Assembly: GCF_000973725.1 (NCBI RefSeq)
Contig: NZ_CP009621.1
Location: 5,201,001-5,265,000, forward strand
Length of the DNA: 64,000 bases
Source of the DNA: Pontibacter korlensis
Lineage (GTDB): Bacteria > Bacteroidota > Bacteroidia > Cytophagales > Hymenobacteraceae
Direction of reading: 5' to 3'
Of this stretch, positions 25,244-35,101 are shown piece after piece. The position numbers were made by a program, and so were the translations under genes. The notes beneath the pieces were generated by a model, which was given only the letters and a program-made list of their open reading frames with translations, was not told where the DNA came from and made no database searches. Position 1 is the first letter of the stretch, and every line of letters begins with the position of its first letter.

Positions 25244-28200
25244 TCTTATACTTTTTCATGATGTATTTGATGCCTCTGATAGGGATGAGCACCCAATCCG
25301 GACGGTTATTCAATTCATAGCCCAGCTCATAGATCGCTTTCTCCAGTAAGAAGGTATGGATGAGTATCTCAAAGTCCTCCTCCTTAGCCGGCACAATACC
25401 AGTACCCATGGTTTTAGCAAGGTAGCTGTGCATGTAGAAGCCACTCGCATAGTGGTACCACTGTTCAGCCCAAGCCTCCAGGTAATCTAAGTCCTCCTTA
25501 CGCAAACCTTCTTCCTGGAACAGGGCATTATAGGCTGCATAATGGAAGGAGCGGATCATACCCGCCACATCACGCAGGGCTGAGCGCTTCAGGCGGCGTT
25601 CGCTGAAGGAACGTGCTGGCTCACCCTCAAAGTCGATGATGTAGAAGTCTTTGCCTGTAAACAGCACCTGCCCCAGGTGATAGTCACCGTGGGTACGGAT
25701 CTTCTGAGTATCGATTTTGTGGGCAAATATCATTTTCAGACGCTCCAGAATCTCCTCACGCATCTGTAGCACTTCCTCTGCCTCACCTCTTACATGCTCC
25801 GGCAGGTTTGGCAGGTGCTTCTGCAAGCTGTCGAAGTTGCTGCGTACCAGGGAAGTGAGCGAAGAGTATAACGACCGCTGATAGTGCAGCGAGAAGTTAT
25901 CCGGTACAAAGTCTTTGTCATCGGTGATGGAGCCCAGCGCCAGGTGCATCTCTGCTGTACGCTGGCCGAGTAGTTCCACACGTTCTACATGAGCACCGCC
26001 AATCTGTAGCTGCACCTCCTCCGGAATCTCAGAGAAAGACAGCGGACGGGACAGTGTACCAGCTACCTGACCTAGTTTTGTACGCTCGGTCTGGGTTTGC
26101 AGGCGCTCATACAGGCGTTTCAGGGAATCTCCGATATAGCTCCAGGCATCGCCCTGGTTTGGCACCAGTTCCTGCAGCATCATCAGCACCATAGGCTGCT
26201 TCTTATCCTCATGCTGTTCTAACGATCCCAGGTAACGTGGCACATGCGCAAAGCCTACGTGCTCGGTTAGCATCCGCACCACCTCCACATCAGGGTTCAT
26301 GGTGCGGTCCAGCTTACGGTATACCTTCATAAAGAAGGTGTTGTTATAGATAATGGAAGTATTACTTTGCTCTGCGGCGAGTATTTTGGATGTTACCGGT
26401 CCCTCGACGTTACGCAGTTCAACAGCCACATTTCTATCGCTCAGTCCGATCAGCTCTGCATCGTTATGGCGTATTCTTTTGCGCCTGGCCATTAGCTGCA
26501 GCAGCAGCTGACGGAAGTCGTCGCTGTAGAGGGCATCGTACAAGATACCTTCCTTGCCGTCTATACTTACACGCGCTATAACGGCATTAGCGCTAGAGTT
26601 ACGTAGATCCTGCTCCTGCTCTCCTGATGCAAAGGCAACCGGTAGTTGGTACAGCTCTGGCAGACCTTCGTTGTAGCTAACCTCTACAAACAGCATTGCT
26701 GCTCCACCTTTGCTTAGCGGCATCGGCATGTTCTGGATAACTTGCATGCGCTGCATGGTACGTGCTTTACCTCCAAACCAGCGGCGCTGCCAGATGTACT
26801 GTGGCAGCACATGGCTTTCCAGCTCGCGCAGCGTGCGTGCATCCAGTGGCTGCTTTAGGCTGCTCATCTGAACGGCAGGCTTAGACTGATCCTGACCGGA
26901 ATCCTTGTTTGCCTCCTGCGGACGAAGCTCCAGCCAGTAGTACCCGTGGCCGCCTATCGTAAACAAATATGACTCATCCTTGACACCCGGGAACTTGTTC
27001 TTGCTGAATACCTCCACCGGAACATGACCTTTGTAGTCGCGCAGGTCCAGCTCCACAGCCTCAGGGAAGCGCGACAGGTTGGCGATTACCAGGATAGTCT
27101 CGTCCTCATACTCCCGCACAAAAGCCAGTACTTTGGAGTTGCTTGGGTTCAGGAACTTTATACTTCCGCGGCCAAAGGCTTTGTAACGCTTGCGCATGTT
27201 AATAGTGCGGCGCATCCACCAGAGCAGCGAGTTGGCATTATGGTTCTGCGTGTCCACATTCACCGACTCATACTTATACTCTGGGTCGATGATAACTGGC
27301 AGGTACAGCTTCTGAGGGTTTGCATCTGAGAAGCCTGCATTACGGTTATCGTTCCACTGCATCGGTGTACGCACACCATCGCGGTCGCCCAGGTAGTAGT
27401 TGTCGCCCATGCCAATCTCATCGCCATAGTATACCACCGGCGTACCTCGCATCGAGAACAGCAGAATGTTCATCAGCTCGATCTTAGCGCGGTCGTTGCC
27501 CAACAGTGGGGCCAGGCGGTGGCGTATACCCAGGTTAATGCGAGCCTGCGGATCCTTCGTGTATACTTTATACATGTAGTCGCGCTCCTCGTCGGTCACC
27601 ATCTCCAGCGTCAGCTCATCGTGGTTACGCAGGAACATAGCCCACTGGCAACTCTCTGGTATGGCTGGCGTCTGGTTAAAGATGTCGATGATCGGATAAC
27701 GGTCCTCCATCTTGAGCGACATGAACAGGCGCGGCATGATAGGGAAATGATAGTTCATGTGGCACTCGTCCCCGTTGCCAAAGTAAGAGGCAGAATCCTC
27801 CGGCCACATGTTCGCTTCAGCCAGCAGTAGCTTACCTGTATACTTCTGGTCCACGTGCGCGCGAAGCTTTTTCAGGAAATCGTGTGTCTCAGGCAGGTTC
27901 TCACCATTAGTACCCTCACGTTCGAACAGGTATGGCACGGCATCCAAACGGAAGCCATCTACGCCCAGATCGAACCAGTAATCAAGCGTTTTAAAAACCT
28001 CCTTTTGCACGGCAGGGTTGTCGTAGTTCAGGTCTGGCTGGTGCGAAAAGAAACGGTGCCAGTAGTATTGCTCCGCTACAGGGTCCCAGCTCCAGTTACT
28101 TGGCTCGTAGTCGGTAAAGATGATACGAACATCTTTATACTTGCTTGGGTCGTCGCTCCATACATACCAGTCTCTGTACTTAGAACCCTTCTTGGCCCGA

Positions 28201-28571
28201 CGTGCCCGCTGGAACCACGGGTGCTGGTCGGAAGTGTGGTTGATAACCAACTCAGTGATAACCTTAAGACCACGCTTGTGTGCCTCCCGCACAAAAGCTT
28301 TAAAGTCCTGCATGTTGCCGTAGCTCGGGTTAATGCTAAAGTAGTCGGCAATATCGTAGCCGTCGTCGCGGAGAGGCGATGGGTAAAAGGGCAGCAGCCA
28401 AATGGCCGTTACTCCTAAGTCTTCGAGGTAATCAAGCTTTTGCATCAGGCCTTTAAAGTCGCCGATGCCGTCGCCGTTACCATCCTTAAAAGCTTTTATG
28501 TGCAGCTCATAAATAATGGCGTCTTTGTACCAATGGATGTTGTCGTCAAACTCGAATTTTTCGTCTGCCAT
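25236..28571 (-). CDS. treS: Trehalose synthase / maltokinase fusion (TreS-Mak)
   Basis: A 1111-aa protein from the ATG at 28571 (MADEKFEFDD). Residues 1-~545 are TreS (GH13), interconverting trehalose and maltose: IYELHIKAFKDGNGDGIGDF, GVDGFRLDAVPYLF with nucleophile near 210, LLAEANMWPEDS with Glu near 252, FLRNHDELTLEMV. Residues ~570-1111 are maltokinase (Mak/Pep2-like): LPQYIWQRRWFGGKART, and the kinase catalytic region THGDYHLGQVLFTGKDFYIIDFEGEPARS. It would turn trehalose into maltose-1-phosphate for GlgE, encoded 24 bases upstream. The fusion is known in GlgE-pathway bacteria. Confidence 0.96.
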   Translation of the reverse strand: MADEKFEFDDNIHWYKDAIIYELHIKAFKDGNGDGIGDFKGLMQKLDYLEDLGVTAIWLLPFYPSPLRDDGYDIADYFSINPSYGNMQDFKAFVREAHKRGLKVITELVINHTSDQHPWFQRARRAKKGSKYRDWYVWSDDPSKYKDVRIIFTDYEPSNWSWDPVAEQYYWHRFFSHQPDLNYDNPAVQKEVFKTLDYWFDLGVDGFRLDAVPYLFEREGTNGENLPETHDFLKKLRAHVDQKYTGKLLLAEANMWPEDSASYFGNGDECHMNYHFPIMPRLFMSLKMEDRYPIIDIFNQTPAIPESCQWAMFLRNHDELTLEMVTDEERDYMYKVYTKDPQARINLGIRHRLAPLLGNDRAKIELMNILLFSMRGTPVVYYGDEIGMGDNYYLGDRDGVRTPMQWNDNRNAGFSDANPQKLYLPVIIDPEYKYESVNVDTQNHNANSLLWWMRRTINMRKRYKAFGRGSIKFLNPSNSKVLAFVREYEDETILVIANLSRFPEAVELDLRDYKGHVPVEVFSKNKFPGVKDESYLFTIGGHGYYWLELRPQEANKDSGQDQSKPAVQMSSLKQPLDARTLRELESHVLPQYIWQRRWFGGKARTMQRMQVIQNMPMPLSKGGAAMLFVEVSYNEGLPELYQLPVAFASGEQEQDLRNSSANAVIARVSIDGKEGILYDALYSDDFRQLLLQLMARRKRIRHNDAELIGLSDRNVAVELRNVEGPVTSKILAAEQSNTSIIYNNTFFMKVYRKLDRTMNPDVEVVRMLTEHVGFAHVPRYLGSLEQHEDKKQPMVLMMLQELVPNQGDAWSYIGDSLKRLYERLQTQTERTKLGQVAGTLSRPLSFSEIPEEVQLQIGGAHVERVELLGQRTAEMHLALGSITDDKDFVPDNFSLHYQRSLYSSLTSLVRSNFDSLQKHLPNLPEHVRGEAEEVLQMREEILERLKMIFAHKIDTQKIRTHGDYHLGQVLFTGKDFYIIDFEGEPARSFSERRLKRSALRDVAGMIRSFHYAAYNALFQEEGLRKEDLDYLEAWAEQWYHYASGFYMHSYLAKTMGTGIVPAKEEDFEILIHTFLLEKAIYELGYELNNRPDWVLIPIRGIKYIMKKYKNG

Positions 28572-28595
28572 AGTTGTGGTCAAAAGGGTTCTTTC

Positions 28596-30617
28596 TTAAT
28601 GGTTGGTGTGGTGGTCATTCGGTAGCCAATTATCATCGAGGTTATCATGCCCCATACCTGGGTTTGCCTCTCCTATACGGAAAACATGCACCGGCATCTC
28701 ATGCGGACGCAGCTCCACGTAATTAAACTCGCCTGTCCAGGTATACTTACGCTCTGTTAGCAGGTCGTGCACCAGGTACTGTTGGTCACTGTCCATTTTC
28801 AGCCTCCAGAGCGGCACTTTTACCCAGCCACTTTGTGTGTGGTGCGGGTCAAGGTTTACTACTACGAAAATTTTATTTCTAAAGTCGCTGCTCCACTTGG
28901 CGTAGCATAGTATGGCTTGGTTCTCACAGTCACCAAACTCAATGTTCCAGGTGGTTTGCAGGGCAGGGTTTACTTTTCTGATCTTGTTGATGAGTGTGAT
29001 TACCTCTCGGATCTTAGTGAGCTTGCCCCAGTCCCAATGCTTAACCTCATACTTCTCAGAGTCATAGTACTCCTCTTTTCCTGGTACAGCCTGGTTAATG
29101 CCAAACTCATACACCGGGCCGTAGAGGCCATAGTTAGAAGACAGCGTAGCAGCCATTACCACACGGGTAATGTGTGTAGGCTCTCCACCCTCCTGCAGGG
29201 CATAAGGAAGTATATCAGGTGTGTTAGGCCAGAAGTTCGGGCGGAAGTACTCGCGCAGTTCAGACTGGGTAAGCTGCTGCATGTACTCTTTGATTTCCTC
29301 TACTGAGTTTCTCCAGGTGTAGTAAGTATAGGACTGCGTAAAGCCAATCTTCGCCAGGCGCTCCATCACGCGCGGGCGGGTAAAGGCCTCGCTCAGGAAA
29401 ATTACCTGCGGATACTCTTTGTGCACCTCCGCTATTACCCACTCCCAGAAGCTGAAAGCCTTGGTGTGCGGATTGTCTACCCTGAACACAAACACTCCCT
29501 GCTCTATCCAGTGGAACAGCACGCGACGGAGCTCACGCCAAAGGTTTGGCCAGTCCTCCGTTTCGAAGTTAACAGGCAGCACATCCTGGTACTTTTTAGG
29601 CGGGTTTTCGGCATACTGCACGGTACCATCCGGGCGCCACTTAAACCACTGCGGGTGCTCTTTTACATACGGATGATCCGGAGAACACTGAATGGCAAAG
29701 TCCAGAGCCACCTCTATACCGTGCTCTCGTGCCTGATGCACAAATGTCCGGAAATCATCAAGTGTGCCTAGTTCAGGCAGGATAGCATCGTGGCCACCTT
29801 CGGCAGCACCAATTGCCCATGGTGAACCCGGCTCGCCAGGTTCTGAAGTTACAGAGTTGTTCTTACCCTTTCGGAAAGCACGGCCAATCGGGTGGATTGG
29901 TGGCAGGTAGATTGTATCGAAGCCCATCTCGGCAATGCGCGGCAACAGGCGAATACAGTCCTGAAAGGTGCCATGGCGCCCTGCCTCGTGAGCAGCAGAC
30001 CTAGGGAAGAATTCGTACCATGCACTGAACAAAGCTTTCTTACGCTCTACGTCCAGCTGCAATACCTTGTCGTAAGTGGTTACATTCTGCTTATCGCAGC
30101 AGGCATCCATCAGGTCGCTTACATCGTGGCCTGTGGCAAAAGACACATCTTCAGCATGTGAGTGACTGTTACGCAGCTGCTCTGCCCATTTGCGAAGGCG
30201 CTTCTGCTGCCCTGGCTTGGCATTCTCGGCAGCGGCGTCCAGCAACTGGGCTCCTATTTGCAGCTCCACGGTTACATCCTGGTTTGCCTCAAACTTTTTC
30301 TTGAGCCCTTTCTGCCAGGTGTAAAAGTGATCTACCCAACCTTCGATGGTGTATTCATAGCGGCCCATAGCATCCGGCGTGAACGCTGCCTGCCAGCGGT
30401 CGTTGCCTAAGAATTGCATTGGCACCGCCTCCCAGTTCTTTCTGCGGCTGTGCCGGTAAAGTAGTCTGGCTTTAACCTCGTCATGCCCGTCGGCAAAAAC
30501 ATCAGCGGTTACTACCAGCTCCTCTCCCACCACACGCTTAGCTGGGAATCTGCCACAATTGATCTCGGGCTTTACATTTTCAATAACAATTCGTTTTGTT
30601 CCTTCGAGCTGTTCCAT
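28596..30617 (-). CDS. glgE: Alpha-1,4-glucan:maltose-1-phosphate maltosyltransferase
   Basis: A 673-aa GH13_3 enzyme that adds maltose units from maltose-1-phosphate to alpha-1,4-glucan. The N-terminal beta domain (~1-120) is followed by the catalytic core: YEFFPRSAAHEAGRHGTF, DTIYLPPIHPIGRAFRKGKN, nucleophile D381 in FRVDNPHTKAFSFWEW, acid/base E410 in IFLSEAFTRP. FRVDNPHTK separates GlgE from other GH13 enzymes. It is the first gene of the leftward operon glgE > treS-mak > glgB and is divergent from treZ. Together the three genes make branched glucan from trehalose without ADP-glucose. Confidence 0.96.
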   Translation of the reverse strand: MEQLEGTKRIVIENVKPEINCGRFPAKRVVGEELVVTADVFADGHDEVKARLLYRHSRRKNWEAVPMQFLGNDRWQAAFTPDAMGRYEYTIEGWVDHFYTWQKGLKKKFEANQDVTVELQIGAQLLDAAAENAKPGQQKRLRKWAEQLRNSHSHAEDVSFATGHDVSDLMDACCDKQNVTTYDKVLQLDVERKKALFSAWYEFFPRSAAHEAGRHGTFQDCIRLLPRIAEMGFDTIYLPPIHPIGRAFRKGKNNSVTSEPGEPGSPWAIGAAEGGHDAILPELGTLDDFRTFVHQAREHGIEVALDFAIQCSPDHPYVKEHPQWFKWRPDGTVQYAENPPKKYQDVLPVNFETEDWPNLWRELRRVLFHWIEQGVFVFRVDNPHTKAFSFWEWVIAEVHKEYPQVIFLSEAFTRPRVMERLAKIGFTQSYTYYTWRNSVEEIKEYMQQLTQSELREYFRPNFWPNTPDILPYALQEGGEPTHITRVVMAATLSSNYGLYGPVYEFGINQAVPGKEEYYDSEKYEVKHWDWGKLTKIREVITLINKIRKVNPALQTTWNIEFGDCENQAILCYAKWSSDFRNKIFVVVNLDPHHTQSGWVKVPLWRLKMDSDQQYLVHDLLTERKYTWTGEFNYVELRPHEMPVHVFRIGEANPGMGHDNLDDNWLPNDHHTNH

Positions 30618-30833
30618 TAAGATATACTTCTGCTTTAACCGTTGTACGTACTTATCTGGGGTAAATATGTTTCGGTGAATATTCTAAGTAGATGCGCAAC
30701 CCTCGTCAGCTGTCCCGGCAGTAGAGTGAATGTGCAAAAAAAATATCAATAGCTGTACTAATTCCGAATAAAAAATGCACAACCTAAAGCTCACAAAGTC
30801 AGTTAAAACGTGCTGAGAAAATCCATTACTATT
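30618..30833. promoter_or_regulatory. Divergent promoter region between glgE and treZ operons
   Basis: 216 bases with no gene, AT-rich from about 30735. GTGCA (30730-30734) and TGCAC (30776-30780) form a small inverted repeat around an A-rich stretch, possibly a binding site. The two opposed glucan operons must be controlled from here. Confidence 0.4.
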
Positions 30834-32672
30834 ATGGCAATATTAAGAGAGATAGGAGCACATTTTTCACCAGATAAACAAGGCACAGTTTTTACAGTTT
30901 GGGCACCTAATGCCGAAAAAGTAGAAGTGCTTTTGCACAAACCTGAACCAATACAAGTACCATTGCAACGAGAGGCCATGGGCTACTGGACCGGCCTGAG
31001 CGAGTTTGCCACACCAGGCACACGCTACACTTTTACATTGGACGATGAAACCGAGCGACCAGATCCGGCCTCCCAGTTTCAGCCAACAACAGTACACGAG
31101 GCATCCGAAGTTATTGACCATACCTCCTTTAACTGGACAGACAGGAACTGGAAGGGCTTGCCACTGGAGCAGTACATTATTTATGAGCTGCACGTAGGCA
31201 CTTTTTCAGAGGAAGGCACTTTTGAAGGAGTTATCAGCAAACTAACAGAACTGCAGGACCTAGGTGTAAACGCGATCGAGATAATGCCTGTGGCTCAGTT
31301 TGCCGGAAGCCGCAACTGGGGCTATGACGGGGTTTACCCTTTTGCCACCCAAAACAGTTACGGAGGGCCAGAGGGCCTAAAGAAACTTGTAAATGCCTGC
31401 CACGAAGCCGGAATTGCGGTGGTGCTGGATGTGGTGTATAACCACATGGGCCCGGAAGGAAACTACCTGAACGATTTTGGCCCATACTTTACAGACAAGT
31501 ACAACACGCCCTGGGGCAATGCACTGAACTTTGATGATGCACACTCCGACCACGTGCGCAATTTCTTTATACAGAATGCGCTCATGTGGCTGCGGGACTT
31601 CCACATAGATGCGCTCCGCCTCGATGCCGTACATGCTATCTATGATACAGGTGCCAGACATTTCTTACAGGAGTTGAAAGAGCAAACTTCGCTCCTGGGC
31701 AAACAGCTTGGCAGAGAGTTTATACTTATAGCAGAAAGCGACCAGAGCGACGTACGCCTGCTTAACCCAACAGAGAAAGGTGGCTATGGACTGGATGCAC
31801 AGTGGTTTGACGATTATCACCACGCCATCCATACATTAGTAACTGGCGAGCTGGAAGGCTACTACGAGGACTTTGGCAAACCTGAACACCTCCAGAAAGC
31901 ACTGCAACACACTTTTGTATACAACGGCCTGTACTCTGAGCACAGGAAACGCACCATTGGCAGCGATGCTACCGATGTACCCGCTAAGCAGTTTGTTGTT
32001 TGCTCTCAGAACCACGACCAGGTAGGTAACCGCATGTTGGGTGAGCGCCTTACAGAGCTGGTATCTTTTGAGATGCTTAAAACAGTGGCCGGGCTGATAC
32101 TGCTTTCGCCTTACACACCTATGTTGTTTATGGGAGAAGAGTACGGTGAGAAAAACCCATTCCTATACTTTGTGAGCCACACCGACGAAGAGCTGGTGGA
32201 GGCTGTACGTAAAGGCAGAAAAGAAGAGTTCAAGTACTTCGCCCATAAGGGAGAGTTTCCTGACCCACAGAGCGAAGAGACTTTCAACAGATCTAAACTA
32301 ACGCACGGTTACACGCAGAACGAACAGCAAAACCAGCTGCGAAACTTCTATAAAGAGTTAATTAACCTACGCAAAACAGCCCCTGCCCTGGCCAAGCCGG
32401 ACAAGCCCCACATGCATGTACAAATGGATGCCGAGCAAATGGTGCTGCACCTTGTACACGTTGGAGCTGAGCCTAGCCTCCACTGCCTGTTTAACCTAAG
32501 CCAGGAAGAGCGGGAAGTAACCTTAGATAGCAGCCAGGGACAAAGCTGGCGAGCGATAATTAACTCTGCCGAGTCAGCATGGGGTGGAAAAGCTGAAAAA
32601 GAATCGGCAAACATCACCTCTACCATTACAGTCCAGCCTGAAGCAATGCTGGTATTGCAGAAAGTAAAATAA
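30834..32672 (+). CDS. treZ: Malto-oligosyltrehalose trehalohydrolase
   Basis: A 612-aa GH13 enzyme (ATG at 30834, MAILREIGAHF, preferred over the 8-codon longer frame). It releases trehalose from malto-oligosyltrehalose made by TreY. Visible are the N-terminal FTVWAPNAEKVEVLLH module, IYELHVGTFSEEGTFEG, IEIMPVAQFAGSRNWGYDG, nucleophile region FHIDALRLDAVHAI, ILIAESDQSD, and SQNHDQVGNRMLGERL. It is first in the rightward operon treZ > GH57 > treY > malQ, with gaps of only 2-5 bases. Confidence 0.95.
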   Translation: MAILREIGAHFSPDKQGTVFTVWAPNAEKVEVLLHKPEPIQVPLQREAMGYWTGLSEFATPGTRYTFTLDDETERPDPASQFQPTTVHEASEVIDHTSFNWTDRNWKGLPLEQYIIYELHVGTFSEEGTFEGVISKLTELQDLGVNAIEIMPVAQFAGSRNWGYDGVYPFATQNSYGGPEGLKKLVNACHEAGIAVVLDVVYNHMGPEGNYLNDFGPYFTDKYNTPWGNALNFDDAHSDHVRNFFIQNALMWLRDFHIDALRLDAVHAIYDTGARHFLQELKEQTSLLGKQLGREFILIAESDQSDVRLLNPTEKGGYGLDAQWFDDYHHAIHTLVTGELEGYYEDFGKPEHLQKALQHTFVYNGLYSEHRKRTIGSDATDVPAKQFVVCSQNHDQVGNRMLGERLTELVSFEMLKTVAGLILLSPYTPMLFMGEEYGEKNPFLYFVSHTDEELVEAVRKGRKEEFKYFAHKGEFPDPQSEETFNRSKLTHGYTQNEQQNQLRNFYKELINLRKTAPALAKPDKPHMHVQMDAEQMVLHLVHVGAEPSLHCLFNLSQEEREVTLDSSQGQSWRAIINSAESAWGGKAEKESANITSTITVQPEAMLVLQKVK

Positions 32673-32675
32673 AAT

Positions 32676-35099
32676 ATGCAACGCTACATCTGTATACACG
32701 GCCATTTCTACCAGCCACCTCGCGAAAACCCCTGGTTAAACGAGGTGGAGCTGCAGGAATCTGCTGCACCTTATCACGACTGGAACGAGCGTATTTCAGA
32801 TGAATGCTATGCCCGTAATTCTGCTTCGCGCATCCTGAATGGTAACGGTAACATTGTAGATATCATCAACAACTACAGTTACATGAGCTTTAACTTCGGC
32901 CCTACCCTGCTGGAGTGGATGCAAAAACACGATCCCGAAACCTACCAGGCTATACTGGATGCCGACAAGGAAAGTATAAAACGCTTTTCCGGCCACGGTT
33001 CAGCGCTTGCGCAGGTGTACAATCATATCATCATGCCGCTGGCCAACGAGCGCGATAAGCATACGCAGGTAATTTGGGGTATCTATGATTTTAAGAAGCG
33101 CTTCGGGCGCAACCCGGAAGGCATGTGGCTAGCCGAAACAGCTGCCGATACACCTACTCTGGAAGTACTGGCGGAGCACGGCATTAAGTTTACCATCCTT
33201 TCGCCTTACCAGGCAAAGGCCTTCCGCAAGATAGGAGAAAGAGAATGGGTAAAAGCGGAAGGAGCCAATATCAACCCGCGTCGCCCTTACCTCTGCAAGC
33301 TGCCTTCAGGCCGCGAGATCGTGCTGTTCTTTTACGATGCCCCGGTATCGCAGGGGATTGCCTTTGAGGGCTTGCTGGAACATGGGGAGGATTTTGCCCA
33401 TCGGCTAGGCGGCACTTTTGACGCCCACTCAAGGGAGCCACAACTCATGCACATTGCCACCGACGGTGAAACCTACGGCCACCATCACCGCTTCGGCGAG
33501 ATGGCGCTTTCTTATGCCTTGCACCACATCGAGGAAGAAAAGATGGCGCAGGTCACGGTATATGGCGAATACCTCTCAAAGTTTCCGCCTCATTATGAGG
33601 CACAGATCATTGAGGCAAGTTCCTGGAGTTGTGCCCATGGCGTAGAGCGCTGGCGTAGTAACTGCGGCTGTAACACTGGAGGCCACCCTAGCTGGAACCA
33701 GGAGTGGCGAAAACCCATCCGGGAGTCTTTCGATTGGCTTAGAGATAAACTTGTCCCCCTGTATGAGCAGGAAATCAGAAGCCTTGGAGCAGACCCATGG
33801 ACCACCAGGAATGACTACATCCAGGTGATTATGGATCGATCTGAGGCCAATGTCGCGTCGTTTATCAAGAACCATACAACAAGACAACTTACTACAGAGG
33901 AGCAGGTGCGCTTTCTGAAACTGATGGAAATGCAGTACCATACCCTGCTCCTTTATACTAGCTGCGGTTGGTTCTTTGATGAAGTCACCGGCATCGAAAC
34001 AGTTCAGGACGTACTTTACGCCGCACGTGCCCTGCAGCTTGCCCGGGACTTGAGTGGCGGGGACCTGGGGCCTGAGTTTATACAGCGCTTGAGCCAAGCC
34101 AAGAGTAACCACAAAGACCGTGAAGACGCCGGTGCCTCTTATATCAAGACTGTGAAGCCTACCATGATCGACCTGCTGCGTGTGGGAGCTCACTATGCTG
34201 TATCCTCCCTCTTCCAGAACTTTCCGGAAGAGCTGGACCTGTACTGCTACACGGCCTCTTCCGAAGATTATGACTATATACAAGCTGGCCGCCAGAAGTT
34301 GGCAATAGGACGCGCCACAATAAAGAGCAAAGTCACCTGGGAGGAGATAACAATTACCTACAGCGTGCTGCACCTCGGCGACCACCAGCTGTTTGGCGGC
34401 GTGCGGAAGTTCATGACCCTTCAGGATTACAACAGGCTACACCAGGAGCTAAAAACGGCTTTCGAGCGCGGCTACGTGAGCGAAGTGATCATGCTATTAG
34501 ACAAGCACTTTGAGTCGCACAACTACTCTTTCTGGCACCTGTTTAAAGACGATCAGAAAAAGATACTTAACCAGGTTCTCGCACAGACCATGGAGAATCT
34601 CGAAAAAGATTTCCAGCAGCTGTACGACAATAACTATGCGCTCATAGCGGCCATTCAGACCATAGGCATGCAGATGCCTCGTCCACTACAAACCACAGTA
34701 GACCATATTGTGAATACCCGACTGCAGACTGAGTTCGAATCAGAAGAGCCGGACCCGCAGGAAATAAGGCGATCCCTGGAGGAGGTAAAACGCATGCACG
34801 TTACCCTGGATTATGAGACACTGGAGTTTGCCCTGTCGCAGCGTGTAGACCTGCTGATGAAGAAGATTCAAGAGCACCCACAGGACATCGCCACCATAGA
34901 CCTGATGATAGCGCTATTGGAGGTAGTTACCGGCTCCAAGCTTGCAACAGACTATTGGCAGGCCCAGAACATTGCCTTCAGAATGCAACAGCATGAGTAT
35001 AAAGATATGAAAAAGCGCAGCCAGCAAGGCAACAAAGAAGCCATGAACTGGTGCCAAAAGTTCGAGAAGCTTTACCAGAACCTCAACCTGAAAATTTAA
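32676..35099 (+). CDS. GH57 family glucanase with DUF3536 C-terminal region
   Basis: An 807-aa protein. GH57 motifs are HGHFYQPPRENPW at the N-terminus, GMWLAETAAD with the likely nucleophile Glu near residue 154, HIATDGETYGHHH with the likely acid/base Asp near 262, and a Cys-rich SNCGCNTGGH segment. Residues ~330-807 resemble DUF3536. GH57 members include alpha-amylases, 4-alpha-glucanotransferases and branching enzymes. Its place between treZ and treY (3- and 2-base gaps) supports work on the same alpha-1,4-glucan, but the exact reaction is not deducible. There is no signal peptide. Confidence 0.88.
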   Translation: MQRYICIHGHFYQPPRENPWLNEVELQESAAPYHDWNERISDECYARNSASRILNGNGNIVDIINNYSYMSFNFGPTLLEWMQKHDPETYQAILDADKESIKRFSGHGSALAQVYNHIIMPLANERDKHTQVIWGIYDFKKRFGRNPEGMWLAETAADTPTLEVLAEHGIKFTILSPYQAKAFRKIGEREWVKAEGANINPRRPYLCKLPSGREIVLFFYDAPVSQGIAFEGLLEHGEDFAHRLGGTFDAHSREPQLMHIATDGETYGHHHRFGEMALSYALHHIEEEKMAQVTVYGEYLSKFPPHYEAQIIEASSWSCAHGVERWRSNCGCNTGGHPSWNQEWRKPIRESFDWLRDKLVPLYEQEIRSLGADPWTTRNDYIQVIMDRSEANVASFIKNHTTRQLTTEEQVRFLKLMEMQYHTLLLYTSCGWFFDEVTGIETVQDVLYAARALQLARDLSGGDLGPEFIQRLSQAKSNHKDREDAGASYIKTVKPTMIDLLRVGAHYAVSSLFQNFPEELDLYCYTASSEDYDYIQAGRQKLAIGRATIKSKVTWEEITITYSVLHLGDHQLFGGVRKFMTLQDYNRLHQELKTAFERGYVSEVIMLLDKHFESHNYSFWHLFKDDQKKILNQVLAQTMENLEKDFQQLYDNNYALIAAIQTIGMQMPRPLQTTVDHIVNTRLQTEFESEEPDPQEIRRSLEEVKRMHVTLDYETLEFALSQRVDLLMKKIQEHPQDIATIDLMIALLEVVTGSKLATDYWQAQNIAFRMQQHEYKDMKKRSQQGNKEAMNWCQKFEKLYQNLNLKI

Positions 35100-35101
35100 C
35101 T

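Noticed and set aside
25236..28583. Longer TreS start at 28583
   Set aside because: That codon is TTG; the ATG at 28571 begins the typical MADEKF sequence.
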